A DNA stretch of 64,000 nucleotides from CBDBBY01 sp965203215 (GCA_965203215.1 CBDBBY010000001.1:2480001-2544000), one strand, 5' to 3'. Shown: positions 33,318-42,793, counted from the first letter of the stretch. Notes: generated by a model from the letters alone, not told the origin. Program-made: numbers and translations.

Positions 33318-34202
33318 TCAATACGCGCTTGACAGATCCCCTTGCGCCGCGGGCGCTGCGCCGATCAATTTCCGAACTCCGTTCACATCGGCGGAAGCGG
33401 CCGCGGCGAGCATCCGCGCATCGCTGGAAAGGGTTACGAGATCGAACCCGAGCTCGACCATACTCGCGGCATATTCGAACTTCACGCAGTGGATTCCAGC
33501 TCGAATTCCGGCCTTTTTCGCCTCATCCAGAATCCGCTTTATCACATCGACCATTTCGGGTTCTTCCCTGTCCAGGCCGGCAGGCAGCCTTCCTCTCGTC
33601 ACCCCGAGCGTAAGATCCGACGGGCCGATGTACACTCCGTCCAGACTCGGCGTCGTCACGATCTCAGTCAAATTCTCGACGGCCTCGGCCGTTTCGATCA
33701 TTGCGAGACAAACGATCTGGTCGTTTGCCTCCGAAGCATAGTTCGGTCCGGCCGATATGTTCGCGCGCGTCGGTCCGAAGCTGCGTCCTCCGACGGGCAT
33801 GTACCGCACATGCGAAACCAGCTCCTCGGCTTGCGCGCGGTTGTTGATCATCGGGCAAATGACGCCGTACGCACCGGCGTCCAGCACTTTCATTACAATG
33901 CCGGGTTCCAGCCAAGGAACGCGGGCCATGGGAACGACGCCGCTTGCGCGCATAGCCTGGAACATCAGAACCGCGTCGCGGTAGTCGACTATGCCGTGCT
34001 GCAGGTCCACCGTCAGGCTGTCGAAGCCTTGCTCCGCCATGATCTCTGCGGAGAACGAGTTGGCGACCGCGAGCCAGCCGTTGATCGCCGCCCGCCCGTT
34101 CGACCAGTTCCGCTTCAGCCCGTTTTCAATCATTTGCTTCTCGCTTTGCGCCGCTTCGGCCGAAATGCCGAATTCAGTTGCCGACGGTTTCGATACCTGC
34201 AT
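33318..34202 (-). CDS. HpcH/HpaI-type class II aldolase
   Basis: 294 residues as drawn; ATG at 34133 (MIENGLKRNW) is a likely alternative start. Family features: TVDLQHGIVDY, the metal-binding Glu in CLAMIETAEAVEN and the Asp in VYIGPSDLTLG. These enzymes cleave pyruvate-containing aldols such as 4-hydroxy-2-oxoheptanedioate or 2-keto-3-deoxysugar acids. It is divergent from the inositol cluster (iolD starts 194 bases away) and may act on a product of that pathway; this is inference. Confidence 0.85.
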   Translation of the reverse strand: MQVSKPSATEFGISAEAAQSEKQMIENGLKRNWSNGRAAINGWLAVANSFSAEIMAEQGFDSLTVDLQHGIVDYRDAVLMFQAMRASGVVPMARVPWLEPGIVMKVLDAGAYGVICPMINNRAQAEELVSHVRYMPVGGRSFGPTRANISAGPNYASEANDQIVCLAMIETAEAVENLTEIVTTPSLDGVYIGPSDLTLGVTRGRLPAGLDREEPEMVDVIKRILDEAKKAGIRAGIHCVKFEYAASMVELGFDLVTLSSDARMLAAAASADVNGVRKLIGAAPAAQGDLSSAY

Positions 34203-34395
34203 TCAGGTCCGACTTCCATAAGTTAATCCGAAAACCTGAACAAACCAATCAGCCAAACGTTTCTTGCGACCGCCCGACTTCGAAAAATTGCGCCGGGCGC
34301 CGGAAGAAAGCGGCCGGTTCGCATGCGCCGTTGATAAATCCGTCCGCCGGCATTAAGAATTGCTGTTCAATCCAAGCAGACCGCAGGAATTCATA

Positions 34396-36243
34396 ATGGG
34401 GAGCGGAACAATTCGATTGACGATGGCGCAAGCGCTGGTGCGTTATCTGTGCAGCCAGCGAACTGTCATCAATGGCCAAGAAGTCCCGCTTTTTGCAGGG
34501 GTGTTCGGCATATTCGGCCACGGGAACGTCACCTGCCTTGCTGAAGCGCTTGATCGGCACCGGGATGAGTTGCCTGTTTGGAGGGGCCAGAACGAACAAT
34601 CGATGGCATTGGCCGGAATCGCGTACGCCAAGGTCAAGAAGCGGCGCCAGATCATGATCGCCACAAGCTCGATCGGACCGGGCGCCTCGAACATGGTGAC
34701 CGCCGCCGCCGTCGCTCATTCGAACCGCCTTCCCCTGCTGATGCTGTCCGGAGACGTATTCGCCAACCGCCGCCCCGATCCTGTGCTGCAGCAGGTGGAG
34801 CATTTCGGCGCGCCCAGCACCTCCGTCAATGATGCCTTCAGAGCGGTTTCGAGGTATTGGGACCGCATCTCCCACCCCGAGCAAATCATTTCTTCATTGC
34901 CGCAGGCCGTGGCGGCGATGCTTGATCCGGGTGATTGCGGACCCGCCTTCATCGGTCTATGCCAGGATACTCAGGAAATCGCATTCGACTATCCCGAGGA
35001 ATTTTTCAGCAAGGTCGTGCACCGCGTGCCTCGGCCTCGTGCCGATGCGGCAAGCATCTCAGCAGCCGTTGAACGGATTCGAAACGCGAAGCGTCCGTTC
35101 ATAATTGCCGGAGGCGGAACGAAGTATTCGCTGGCGGAAGAGAAGCTTGCCTCTTTCGCGGAAAGGCGGGGCGTGCCTCTCGCGGAAACGATCGCCGGCA
35201 AGGCGACCGTTCCGCACGACCACCCGACCCACGTCGGACCGGTCGGCGTGGTCGGCTCTTCTTCGGCGAACGCGGTCGCGGCCGAAGCGGACATGGTGCT
35301 CGCCATCGGAACGCGCCTTCAGGACTTCACCACCGGCTCGTGGACCGCGTTTTCCCGAAACGCGGAATTCATCGCGGTGAACGCTTGCCGCTGGGACGCG
35401 CACAAGCACCGGTCGCTGCCTGTGGTGGGCGACGCGCTCGAAACTTTGAATGAGTTGGATGCCGAACTTGGCGATTGGAGCGCCGATCAAGAATGGACCG
35501 CAAAGGCGCAAGACCGAATGCGCAAGTGGAACGACCTGCTGGACAAGCACCAATCGCCGACGAACGAGATCCCGACTTACGCGCAAGTTGTCGGCGTCGT
35601 GAACAAAGCGGTCGAAGAAAACGATCGAATGGTCACGGCCGCGGGCGGCTTGCCGGGCGAAACAATGAAGGGATGGCGGGCGAAAGCTCCTCACACCTAC
35701 GACTGCGAATTCGGCTACTCGTGCATGGGCTACGAAATCGCCGGCGGATGGGGCACGGCGATGGCGATGGACGGCGACGGAACGCCCATCGTGATGGTCG
35801 GCGACGGCTCGTATCTGATGATGAACTCCGACATCTACTCGTCTGTCCTGACCGGCCACAAGATGATCATCGTAGTTTGCGACAACGGCGGTTTCGCGAT
35901 CATCGACCGGCTTCAGAACTACAAGGGCGGACGCTCGTTCAACAATTTCATCAAGGACTGCCGCGGGCAGCGGAGCTTTCCTGTCGATTTCGCCAAGCAC
36001 GCGGAATCCATGGGCGCGCGCTCAAGGCAAGTGGAAAGCCTCGCCGACTTGGAAGACGCGGTCGAATGGGCGAAGACGACGGATCGAACCACGGTGATTT
36101 CGATCGCAACCGACGGCTACGCTTGGGTGCCGGGGGATGCCGCGTGGGATCTCGGAGTGCCCGAAGTCAGCGAGCGCGAAGAAGTCCGGAACGCGCGCGC
36201 GGAGCACGAAGCGATCCGTGCCAAACAGCGGGTCGGGATCTGA
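34396..36243 (+). CDS. iolD: 3D-(3,5/4)-trihydroxycyclohexane-1,2-dione acylhydrolase
   Basis: ThDP-dependent IolD of inositol catabolism, opening the ring to 5-deoxy-glucuronate. ATG 34396 gives 615 residues beginning MGSGTIRLTMAQALVRYL, matching the family. ThDP features: N-terminal GVFGIFGHGN and NEQSMALAGIAYAK (catalytic Glu region), and a C-terminal GDGSYLMMNSDIYSSVLTGH diphosphate/Mg site ending in VVCDNGGFAIIDRLQ. It is first in an apparent operon with iolE three bases behind. Confidence 0.95.
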   Translation: MGSGTIRLTMAQALVRYLCSQRTVINGQEVPLFAGVFGIFGHGNVTCLAEALDRHRDELPVWRGQNEQSMALAGIAYAKVKKRRQIMIATSSIGPGASNMVTAAAVAHSNRLPLLMLSGDVFANRRPDPVLQQVEHFGAPSTSVNDAFRAVSRYWDRISHPEQIISSLPQAVAAMLDPGDCGPAFIGLCQDTQEIAFDYPEEFFSKVVHRVPRPRADAASISAAVERIRNAKRPFIIAGGGTKYSLAEEKLASFAERRGVPLAETIAGKATVPHDHPTHVGPVGVVGSSSANAVAAEADMVLAIGTRLQDFTTGSWTAFSRNAEFIAVNACRWDAHKHRSLPVVGDALETLNELDAELGDWSADQEWTAKAQDRMRKWNDLLDKHQSPTNEIPTYAQVVGVVNKAVEENDRMVTAAGGLPGETMKGWRAKAPHTYDCEFGYSCMGYEIAGGWGTAMAMDGDGTPIVMVGDGSYLMMNSDIYSSVLTGHKMIIVVCDNGGFAIIDRLQNYKGGRSFNNFIKDCRGQRSFPVDFAKHAESMGARSRQVESLADLEDAVEWAKTTDRTTVISIATDGYAWVPGDAAWDLGVPEVSEREEVRNARAEHEAIRAKQRVGI

Positions 36244-36246
36244 CGC

Positions 36247-37149
36247 ATGCAAGCGCGTCTTGGCATCGCGCCCATTGCCTGGAGCAACGACGACCTGCCG
36301 GAACTCGGCGGGGACACGCCGCTCGAGACCTGTCTTGCGGAGGCGCGCAAAGCAGGATTTGCAGGAATTGAAACCGGCGGCAAGTTTCCGTCCAAGGCTT
36401 CCGAACTCGGTCCGATTCTGGAGCGGCATTCTTTGGCGCTCTGCGGCGGCTGGTATTCCGGCACGATTCTGGACAACGAACTCGAGGCCGAAAAAGACAA
36501 GGTGCTCCCGCAATTGACCTTGTTCCGGGATTTGCGCGCGCCATGCTTGGTTTACGGTGAAACCGCCGGAACCGTGCAGAACAAAAGGAACGTGCCGTTG
36601 AACAAGCGCCGCGTCTTGGACGAGAGCCAATTCCGAGACTACGGCAAACGGCTTACGGCATTCGCGGAATGGTGCTCCGATCGAGGGATGCCGATCAGCT
36701 TCCATCACCACATGGCGACTGCGGTCGAGACGGAACGCGATCTGGATCTGTTGATGAAACACACCGGAGAGGCGGTTCCGCTGCTGTTCGACGCAGGCCA
36801 CATGGCCTTCGCGGGCGGCGACATCATCGGCGTCATCAGGAAGCATGCCGAACGGATCACGCATGTTCATGCAAAGGACATTCGGAGAAAAATCATCGAT
36901 GGGCTGGACAGGAACGCCGACAGTTTCCTCGATGCGGTGCTCAGGGGCGCGTTCACGGTGCCCGGCGATGGTTCGCTTGATTATCGCGAAATAGCAAGGA
37001 CGTTGGCGGAAGAAGGGTACGAAGGCTGGTTCGTGGTCGAAGCGGAGCAAGATCCGGCCAAGGCGCCGCCCCTTGAGTACGCCCGCATCGGACATCGATC
37101 CTTGACGGAGGCGCTGGGTGCGGCCGGGTATGAGATAATGGAGAACTGA
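36247..37149 (+). CDS. iolE: Myo-inosose-2 dehydratase
   Basis: 300-residue TIM-barrel enzyme (xylose isomerase-like fold) that dehydrates 2-keto-myo-inositol to the trione substrate of IolD. Family features are IAPIAWSNDDLPELGGDTP at the N-terminus, ISFHHHMATAVET, PLLFDAGHMAFAGGD and THVHAKDIR (metal ligands Glu/Asp/His). It starts three bases after iolD and ends one base before the next gene, so co-translation is likely. Confidence 0.95.
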   Translation: MQARLGIAPIAWSNDDLPELGGDTPLETCLAEARKAGFAGIETGGKFPSKASELGPILERHSLALCGGWYSGTILDNELEAEKDKVLPQLTLFRDLRAPCLVYGETAGTVQNKRNVPLNKRRVLDESQFRDYGKRLTAFAEWCSDRGMPISFHHHMATAVETERDLDLLMKHTGEAVPLLFDAGHMAFAGGDIIGVIRKHAERITHVHAKDIRRKIIDGLDRNADSFLDAVLRGAFTVPGDGSLDYREIARTLAEEGYEGWFVVEAEQDPAKAPPLEYARIGHRSLTEALGAAGYEIMEN

Positions 37150-37150
37150 A

Positions 37151-37969
37151 TTGAGCAAATTGGACGGGAAGGTCGCCGTCATCACGGGCGGCACCCAAGG
37201 TTTGGGAGCAGCGGTAGCGCGATTGTTCGCCAAGTCGGGAGCGAAGGGAATCGTGACATGCGGACGAAGCGTCGACAAGGGCGAAGCGGTCGCCAAGTCA
37301 ATTCGGGAGGAAACCGGCACGCCGGTTCGCTTCGCGACAGCCGATCTGAACAGCGTGGCGGATTGCCAAGCGGTCATCGCGACCTCGGACAAGGAATTCG
37401 GGCGTCTGGACATACTGGTCAACGCGGCCGCCATCACGGACCGAGGCAATCTGCTGAATACCTCCGAAGAGCTTTTCGACACGATTTTCGCGGTCAACGT
37501 GCGCGCGCCGTTCTTCCTCATGCAGGATGCGGCCAAGCTGATGATTCGCGAGGGAGCCAAGGGATCGATCATCAATATCGGTTCAATGTCCGCGTTTTCA
37601 GGACAACCGTTCATCGCCGCATACTGCTCGTCGAAAGGCGCCCTTGCCACTCTGACCAGAAACTCCGGATTTGCGCTCTTGCGGAACGGCATCCGGGTGA
37701 ATCAACTCAACATCGGATGGATGGCGTCCGACGGCGAAGACGTAATCCAGCGCAAGTATCATGGCGCGCAAGACGGGTGGCAGAACGAAGCGGCGCCGCA
37801 TCTGCCGACCGGCCGACTTCTGGGTCCGGAAGACGTCGCCAAGACGGTCGCATTCTTGGCATCGGATGATTCAAGACCGATGACCGGATCCGTCGTCAAC
37901 TACGACCAGTCCGTTTGGGGCGCATTCGACGGTCCTCCGCCCGGCCCGTCAAATCGTCTTGAGGCGTGA
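37151..37969 (+). CDS. SDR oxidoreductase within the inositol operon
   Basis: 272-residue SDR starting at TTG 37151. Cofactor loop VITGGTQGLGAAVA, NAAAI, catalytic Ser in NIGSMSAFSG and YCSSKGAL (YxxxK). The C-terminus is VVNYDQSVWGAFDG. Position between iolE and iolG suggests a role in inositol or scyllo/chiro-inositol interconversion or in a downstream sugar step, but the substrate is not known from sequence. Confidence 0.88.
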   Translation: MSKLDGKVAVITGGTQGLGAAVARLFAKSGAKGIVTCGRSVDKGEAVAKSIREETGTPVRFATADLNSVADCQAVIATSDKEFGRLDILVNAAAITDRGNLLNTSEELFDTIFAVNVRAPFFLMQDAAKLMIREGAKGSIINIGSMSAFSGQPFIAAYCSSKGALATLTRNSGFALLRNGIRVNQLNIGWMASDGEDVIQRKYHGAQDGWQNEAAPHLPTGRLLGPEDVAKTVAFLASDDSRPMTGSVVNYDQSVWGAFDGPPPGPSNRLEA

Positions 37970-38019
37970 CCGCGCAGTCCTGAACGCTCCGGAAAGGAAA
38001 CCGAAGGAATTCGCACCGG

Positions 38020-39027
38020 ATGAAGCTTGGATTTTGCGTTTTCGGCGCAGGCAGGATCGGCGAACGGCATATCGCGAATGTCGCTGCTCACGAATCCGCC
38101 GAATTGATCCGAGTCGTCGACCCCGACTTCGAGCGGGCGCGAGCGCAGGCCGGACCGCATGGAGCGGTCGCCGGCGCCTCGACCGATGAAGCGCTGTCCG
38201 ATTCTCGAGTCGACGCGGTCATAATCGCCTCGTCGACCGAAACTCACACAGAACTCGTCACTGTCTCCGCGAAGGCAGGAAAGGCGATCCTTTGCGAGAA
38301 GCCCATTGACCTTGATCTGGCTAAAGTCGCCGAGTGCGAAACTGCATTGCAGGCGCATGACGTCCCGATCATGATCGGTTTTCAGCGCCGGTTCGACCCG
38401 ACCCATTCCGAAGTGAAAAGGGCAATCGATTCCGGCGTGATCGGAAAGACCGAAGTGATCACGATCGTCAGCAGAGACCCCGCACCGCCGCCGACGGAGT
38501 ATCTGGCTGTGTCGGGCGGACAGTTCCTCGACCAAATGATCCACGATTTCGACCTTGCTCTTTGGATGTCCGGCGAAATCGGCAAGGCCGAGGTGTTCGC
38601 GATGGGCAGCAATCTGATCGATCCTGAAATCGGACGCGCAGGCGACACGGACACGGCGCAGGCTTTGATTCGCTTCGAAAGCGGCGTGTTCTGCAAGATC
38701 GACTGCAACCGGAGGTCCGCGTACGGCTACGACCAGCGGGTCGAGGCGTTCGGTTCGCAGGGCTTGGCATCTTCAGGCAATGTCCGCAACACCGAGGCGG
38801 AGCTATGGACGTCGGAAGGCACCTGCAGGAAATCTTTGCTGAAGCACGATTTTCTTGAGCGCTACCTTCCGAGCTATGCGGCGGAGCTCGATGCATTCAT
38901 CAAGGCTGTGACCGAAGGTGGGCCAATGCAGCCGGATTTCAAATGCGGGCGGCGCGCGCAGCAACTGGCGGAAGCGGCCCGCCAATCCCATCAAACCGGC
39001 ATGCCGGTAACCGTCGAATTGGATTGA
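38020..39027 (+). CDS. iolG: Inositol 2-dehydrogenase family protein
   Basis: 335-residue Gfo/Idh/MocA oxidoreductase. N-terminal VFGAGRIGERHIANV binds NAD; CEKPIDLDL holds the conserved EKP Lys; GGQFLDQMIHDFDLALW has the catalytic Asp/His pair typical of IolG. It oxidises myo-inositol to 2-keto-inositol, the first step feeding iolE and iolD. It is last of the visible iol genes. iolA, iolB, iolC and transport genes are not in the window, so the pathway must be completed elsewhere. Confidence 0.92.
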   Translation: MKLGFCVFGAGRIGERHIANVAAHESAELIRVVDPDFERARAQAGPHGAVAGASTDEALSDSRVDAVIIASSTETHTELVTVSAKAGKAILCEKPIDLDLAKVAECETALQAHDVPIMIGFQRRFDPTHSEVKRAIDSGVIGKTEVITIVSRDPAPPPTEYLAVSGGQFLDQMIHDFDLALWMSGEIGKAEVFAMGSNLIDPEIGRAGDTDTAQALIRFESGVFCKIDCNRRSAYGYDQRVEAFGSQGLASSGNVRNTEAELWTSEGTCRKSLLKHDFLERYLPSYAAELDAFIKAVTEGGPMQPDFKCGRRAQQLAEAARQSHQTGMPVTVELD

Positions 39028-39501
39028 AGTAGATCCGCCGCCTGCGCATCTGCGGCTACGCCGCAGACAACGTCGAATGCTGACGCCAAGAAGCCAAGCG
39101 CGCCCATCGGCGCAACGCAAATGCGCGGAATCATGCCGTATCAAAGACGGGTTCGGATTTGCAGGGCAGCCTGCGGGATCTCGCGCTCGACGATCATGCC
39201 TTGCAAACCACCCAGTTTTCGCAAGAACGCGGTTTCGCGCGAGTCACCCGGCCTGCTCGCGCGATCCAGCCTGAATTCTGCTGCATCATTGGAAAAAGCC
39301 GAAAATGCTTGCAGTTCGGGTCAACCCGGCCTTACTTTGAAAAGCAAAGGCCAAACTCAGAGTTTCACCAGTCGGACGAGTCGCCGGAATGACAGTCTGC
39401 GCCGCATGGGGCCAAATTTCGAGACGGGCGCACAGAATCATTATGGCAAAACTGAAACAACATCGCGTTTCACGCACGCAACGTTTCAAGGAGCAGCCAA
39501 T
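39028..39501. other. Intergenic, frame open but no recognised gene
   Basis: 474 bases between iolG and the DUF4143 gene. The frame of the downstream gene is open back to 39121, but that N-terminal part is Arg/Ser-rich and lacks conserved segments, so it was left out of the call. Nothing else was recognised. Confidence 0.4.
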
Positions 39502-40911
39502 TTGACGAAGCGGAGGCGATATCGACTTTCCCGACTGAAAAGGCGTCAGCCGGAACCGGTCGACCCTAGAATTCCCATCGCGCGAAATGCGTTCAAGGAA
39601 CAGCTTGCCGAGTCCCGAGGACCTCCCGCAACCCAATGGACGACTCGCCGCATATTTGAACCGACGCATCAAAAAGGCAGAGTCTCGGCGATAATCGGCG
39701 CCCGGCGGTGCGGAAAGTCGACATTCCTTAAGCAGCTTCGACAGGAGAGGATCGAACAAGGCATTCCATTGGAGCGATTGCCGCTCGTTTCATTCAACGA
39801 CATTCGATTCTCGAATCTCGCTGCATCCGATCTCCGCTCAGTCATTTTCGAGTACAACCGAAGGCACCTGTCTCAGCCACATTCCGATGGCCCGCCGGTC
39901 ACTTGGTACTTCGACGACATCCATGCGGCATCCGGCTGGGATAGTTTCGTGACGCGCCTTGTCGCTTTTGAGCGCGCGGATGCGTTCTTGACCGGAGACT
40001 CGAGCGCGTTGGATCCGAGCGGTCTTGCGCCCGGAATGTTCAATCGCTTGTCGCAAATTCACTTGCATCCGTTCAGTTTCGAAGAAGCGCTTCGCCATCA
40101 AGGCTTGACCGCGCCTCATGGACCGAACGCCATAGCGCTCTTGACCGGCCAAGAGCTTTCTAACCTCAAGCTCAGGCTTCTCGATTGGCTCAGCGTGGGC
40201 GGCTTGCCGGAGCTGCAAGGAAAGGGCGTTGCCGAAAGGCGAAAAATACTCGGCGATCACCTTGATCTGACGATCCTGCGCGATACGGTCGAGCGTCGCG
40301 GCGCACGGAACATCACGGCCATACGAATGCTGGCGCACGACATCATCGCCAATGCAGGCAAGAGATACAGCCTTCTGAAGTTCTGCGCCGCGCTCGAGAC
40401 TCGCGGAATAAGCCTTTCGATGGACACGGCGCGCCAATACTTGAAGCATCTCGAAGACAGCCTGCTGTTTCGCACCGTAGGTGTGCAATTGGACGACGAT
40501 CAAGAAAGTTCAACGCATGCGCGCAAGCTCTACCCCGCGGATACGGGCTTCATCTCGATTTTAGACCCTATGGGTTCCTTGAAAATCGACAAAATGTTGG
40601 AAACATCTGTATTTTTGGAATTGAAGCGCCGCGGATACGAAATCACCTACATGCGTTTCGGCAAGGACTCCGAAATCGACTTCGTTGCGCTGGGACCGGA
40701 CGGCGGCAAGGAGCTTGTTCAAGTGTGCTCCGACCTTTCGGACTTGAAAGTCGCGGAAAAGAAACTCAAGTCCCTTTCCGAAACAAAGGGCATGGGTCCA
40801 AGCGTGCGCAGACTGATTTTGGTTCTCACACGCGGGATCGAACCCGCTGAAATTCCTGCCGGCGTTGAACTGCTGACTGCCGGCGAATGGCTCCTCGAGC
40901 AACCCGAGTGA
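39502..40911 (+). CDS. AAA family ATPase with DUF4143 domain (second locus)
   Basis: About 469 residues from TTG 39502, chosen because AAGGAG lies eight bases upstream. Walker A IGARRCGKSTFLKQL, Walker B TWYFDDIHAASGW, and GDSSALDPSGLAPGMF at the sensor site. The C-terminal DUF4143 region ends with DSEIDFVALGPDGGKELVQV, a restriction-fold-like core. It is only distantly similar to the 15.4-kb relative and lacks a palindrome array upstream. The family is often mobile and of unknown role. Confidence 0.8.
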   Translation: MTKRRRYRLSRLKRRQPEPVDPRIPIARNAFKEQLAESRGPPATQWTTRRIFEPTHQKGRVSAIIGARRCGKSTFLKQLRQERIEQGIPLERLPLVSFNDIRFSNLAASDLRSVIFEYNRRHLSQPHSDGPPVTWYFDDIHAASGWDSFVTRLVAFERADAFLTGDSSALDPSGLAPGMFNRLSQIHLHPFSFEEALRHQGLTAPHGPNAIALLTGQELSNLKLRLLDWLSVGGLPELQGKGVAERRKILGDHLDLTILRDTVERRGARNITAIRMLAHDIIANAGKRYSLLKFCAALETRGISLSMDTARQYLKHLEDSLLFRTVGVQLDDDQESSTHARKLYPADTGFISILDPMGSLKIDKMLETSVFLELKRRGYEITYMRFGKDSEIDFVALGPDGGKELVQVCSDLSDLKVAEKKLKSLSETKGMGPSVRRLILVLTRGIEPAEIPAGVELLTAGEWLLEQPE

Positions 40912-41239
40912 TTTTCGACCGAATTCGCGGCGCTTAGGAAATGAAGATCGGATATTCTGTAGACCCCGACCCGATCCATGCGATTCTCGGTGCAGTCGCA
41001 GCTACAAGCACGCCCGCGCCGCGAGGCGCATCGCCGAACGGTTCCTCAATGTCATCCGCAAAATGATCGTAACTGGACAGATCTCAGACCCCAAAACAAG
41101 GATCGAAGGAGAGCCCCCAAACCGGAAAACGCTTGATGTCAGGCCGCGCGCCCTTCCTTCAAGTTTCCGATTTGTTCAGCGTTCTGCATACCGGAAGACT
41201 CGAAGCAGTTCAAATGGCGCGGGCCAATCTCCTGCAATA
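40912..41239. other. Intergenic, possible gene remnant
   Basis: 328 bases with no intact gene. A piece near 41000-41070 (YKHARAARRIAERFLNVIRK) looks coding but is isolated; no family was assigned. GC content drops sharply after about 41270. Confidence 0.3.
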
Positions 41240-41965
41240 TCAACGTTGCGCGTTCGATCTTTTGCGCAGCCGTTCGAATTCAGCGTAAACCTCCGGATAA
41301 AATAATTGCGCTGTGGATACGTCGCTCATTTTCAATGTAACGCTTAAATTTGAATGGTTGATCCGACTTTCCAAATTCCCTTTCTTCTCTTCACTTCCAA
41401 ATACAACCTTTAAATAATCACGCATAATGATTAAATCCTTCGTTTTTTCATCGCGATACCCGCTAAAGCATGGATTTAAACTAATATACTCGTTATCCAA
41501 ACGCCCCAATATTCTGACATAACCTATGTATACCTCCCCGTTTTGCATCGCCAATTCTATAAGCTGACCTTTGGAATTTGCTTCAAAAATCCGGATTTGC
41601 AAAAAATGACCTCGATTCTCCGCGGCACGTTTCGCCCATTTCTGATTGTAATTTACCCGTTTCTCCTTGTAAATATTGAAATTCAACAGATATGGAGATC
41701 CTATGCCGATGATCATCGCCAGCGCACTTTCGAAATTAAAACCAGTTGGAATAAACCATTCAGATATGAAATCGATCAAGTTGGTCAATAGTAGGGCTGA
41801 TATTATGAATTTTGCACAAATCAAGAAAATGATTCCAAAAAACGCAGATCCTAAGAATAGGCGATACCCCGTATAGCTATAAGCCATGTATTTTGTTCTA
41901 TTGTAGTTCGACAAAAACCAATACCCGCCAACTAGAGGCATTATCATCAGAACTAAATTTGTCAC
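41240..41965 (-). CDS. Membrane protein of unknown function in AT-rich island
   Basis: 241 residues. Two or three hydrophobic helices occupy the N-terminal half (about 5-20, 36-62, 77-95). A soluble C-terminal domain follows, containing LIELAMQNGEVYIGYVRIL and YISLNPCFSGYRD, reminiscent of DUF6338-type proteins where a strand-rich domain follows membrane helices; that link is tentative. Codons are AT-rich (many AAA, AAT, ATT), unlike the neighbouring genes, which indicates recent acquisition. Confidence 0.7.
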   Translation of the reverse strand: MTNLVLMIMPLVGGYWFLSNYNRTKYMAYSYTGYRLFLGSAFFGIIFLICAKFIISALLLTNLIDFISEWFIPTGFNFESALAMIIGIGSPYLLNFNIYKEKRVNYNQKWAKRAAENRGHFLQIRIFEANSKGQLIELAMQNGEVYIGYVRILGRLDNEYISLNPCFSGYRDEKTKDLIIMRDYLKVVFGSEEKKGNLESRINHSNLSVTLKMSDVSTAQLFYPEVYAEFERLRKRSNAQR

Positions 41966-42020
41966 GCTAATTCTCTTTTATTTGTGCGTACAACATGATG
42001 CTACTCATCAAAAGATCGGT

Positions 42021-42218
42021 TTATGAGGATTTATTTTTCGTTTTTTTGCTAGTCGATCCTGACTTATTAATTGAAAGATCTCTAATTATGTCCATTCGCT
42101 CATTTAACTTTTTACCTTCCTCGCTATTGAAGAGTATATCAACATCGACATACGGAAATCCATATTTCGTAAATTTTACGTAAGGTGGGGGATCATCAAT
42201 CTTGTTCTTCTTGAACAT
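42021..42218 (-). CDS. Small AT-rich hypothetical protein
   Basis: 65 residues, starting MFKKNKIDDPPPYVKFTKYG and ending in a Lys/Ser-rich tail. No family recognised. It lies 55 bases upstream of the membrane protein on the same strand and shares its AT-rich codon usage, so the two may form one acquired unit. Confidence 0.55.
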   Translation of the reverse strand: MFKKNKIDDPPPYVKFTKYGFPYVDVDILFNSEEGKKLNERMDIIRDLSINKSGSTSKKTKNKSS

Positions 42219-42282
42219 GCCAAACTTCCTTCATTGTCGTAAGTTCGTGTAACACAAGGTCTTGGAATATGGTATAGTTCAT
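42196..42282 (-). CDS. Possible very small ORF overlapping the 65-residue gene
   Basis: A 28-codon ORF (MNYTIFQDLVLHELTTMKEV onward) starting ATG 42282 overlaps the start of the next gene by 23 bases. The AT-rich composition matches the island, and the overlap would allow translational coupling. It could instead be the 3' end of a longer gene broken upstream, since the open frame continues into GC-rich sequence. Low confidence. Confidence 0.25.
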   Translation of the reverse strand: MNYTIFQDLVLHELTTMKEVWHVQEEQD

Positions 42283-42494
42283 CTCGGGATTCTTCAAGCT
42301 TCCGAGTCTTTTCTTGAAGTGAAGCAAGTCAGGGCAATTCCGACCCGGGTTCGAATCACCGGAAGGATGCCGCCCTCTGCGCGTCTTAGAGCGCTTGATT
42401 TGCCGCTCAAGGAAACTTCGGGCTCTTGTGTTCGGCTCTTTGCTCTCCGGCAAACGCAGGTCGGGTCGGATGCTGCGATGACAGCCGTTCCCGG

Positions 42495-42749
42495 CCTATC
42501 AATTCCCCACACATGACTCGGTGATCATTTCGTGTGCCTTTATGGTTCGGTTTCGCTGCATCCGCGGCACGAAGATCGTCCACGCAACCCGGAACTTAAG
42601 GATTCCGAGGAGCAGTTGCCGCTTCGACCTCTGGAATCCGTCGCTTCGACCGCTGATTCGCGGATTGTCGGGTTTGGCGGAGCTTTCGGCCACCCGGCAG
42701 CAGGCCGCCAAAGTACGGAACGCAGAGTCACGTGTGTCCTATTGATAGG
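42495..42749. mobile_element. Miniature inverted-repeat element, copy B (255 bp)
   Basis: Begins CCTATCAATT and ends ATTGATAGG, with TTCCCGG on both sides (42488-42494 and 42750-42756), a perfect 7-bp target duplication. It is the reverse complement of copy A at 11051-11297 with an estimated 80-90% identity. It has no transposase and no convincing ORF. The perfect duplication suggests a more recent insertion than copy A. The bases between 42283 and 42487 hold no recognised gene. Confidence 0.8.
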
Positions 42750-42793
42750 TTCCCGGCCGCCAGCTCCCGCGCCGTAGCGAGATGGCCGAATTG

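Noticed and set aside
36022..37692. A 556-codon minus-strand ORF across iolD-iolE-SDR
   Set aside because: Antisense to three recognisable genes; composition is that of a GC shadow.
42330..42370. tRNA-like T arm (GGGTTCGAATCACC)
   Set aside because: No acceptor, D or anticodon arms can be built around it.
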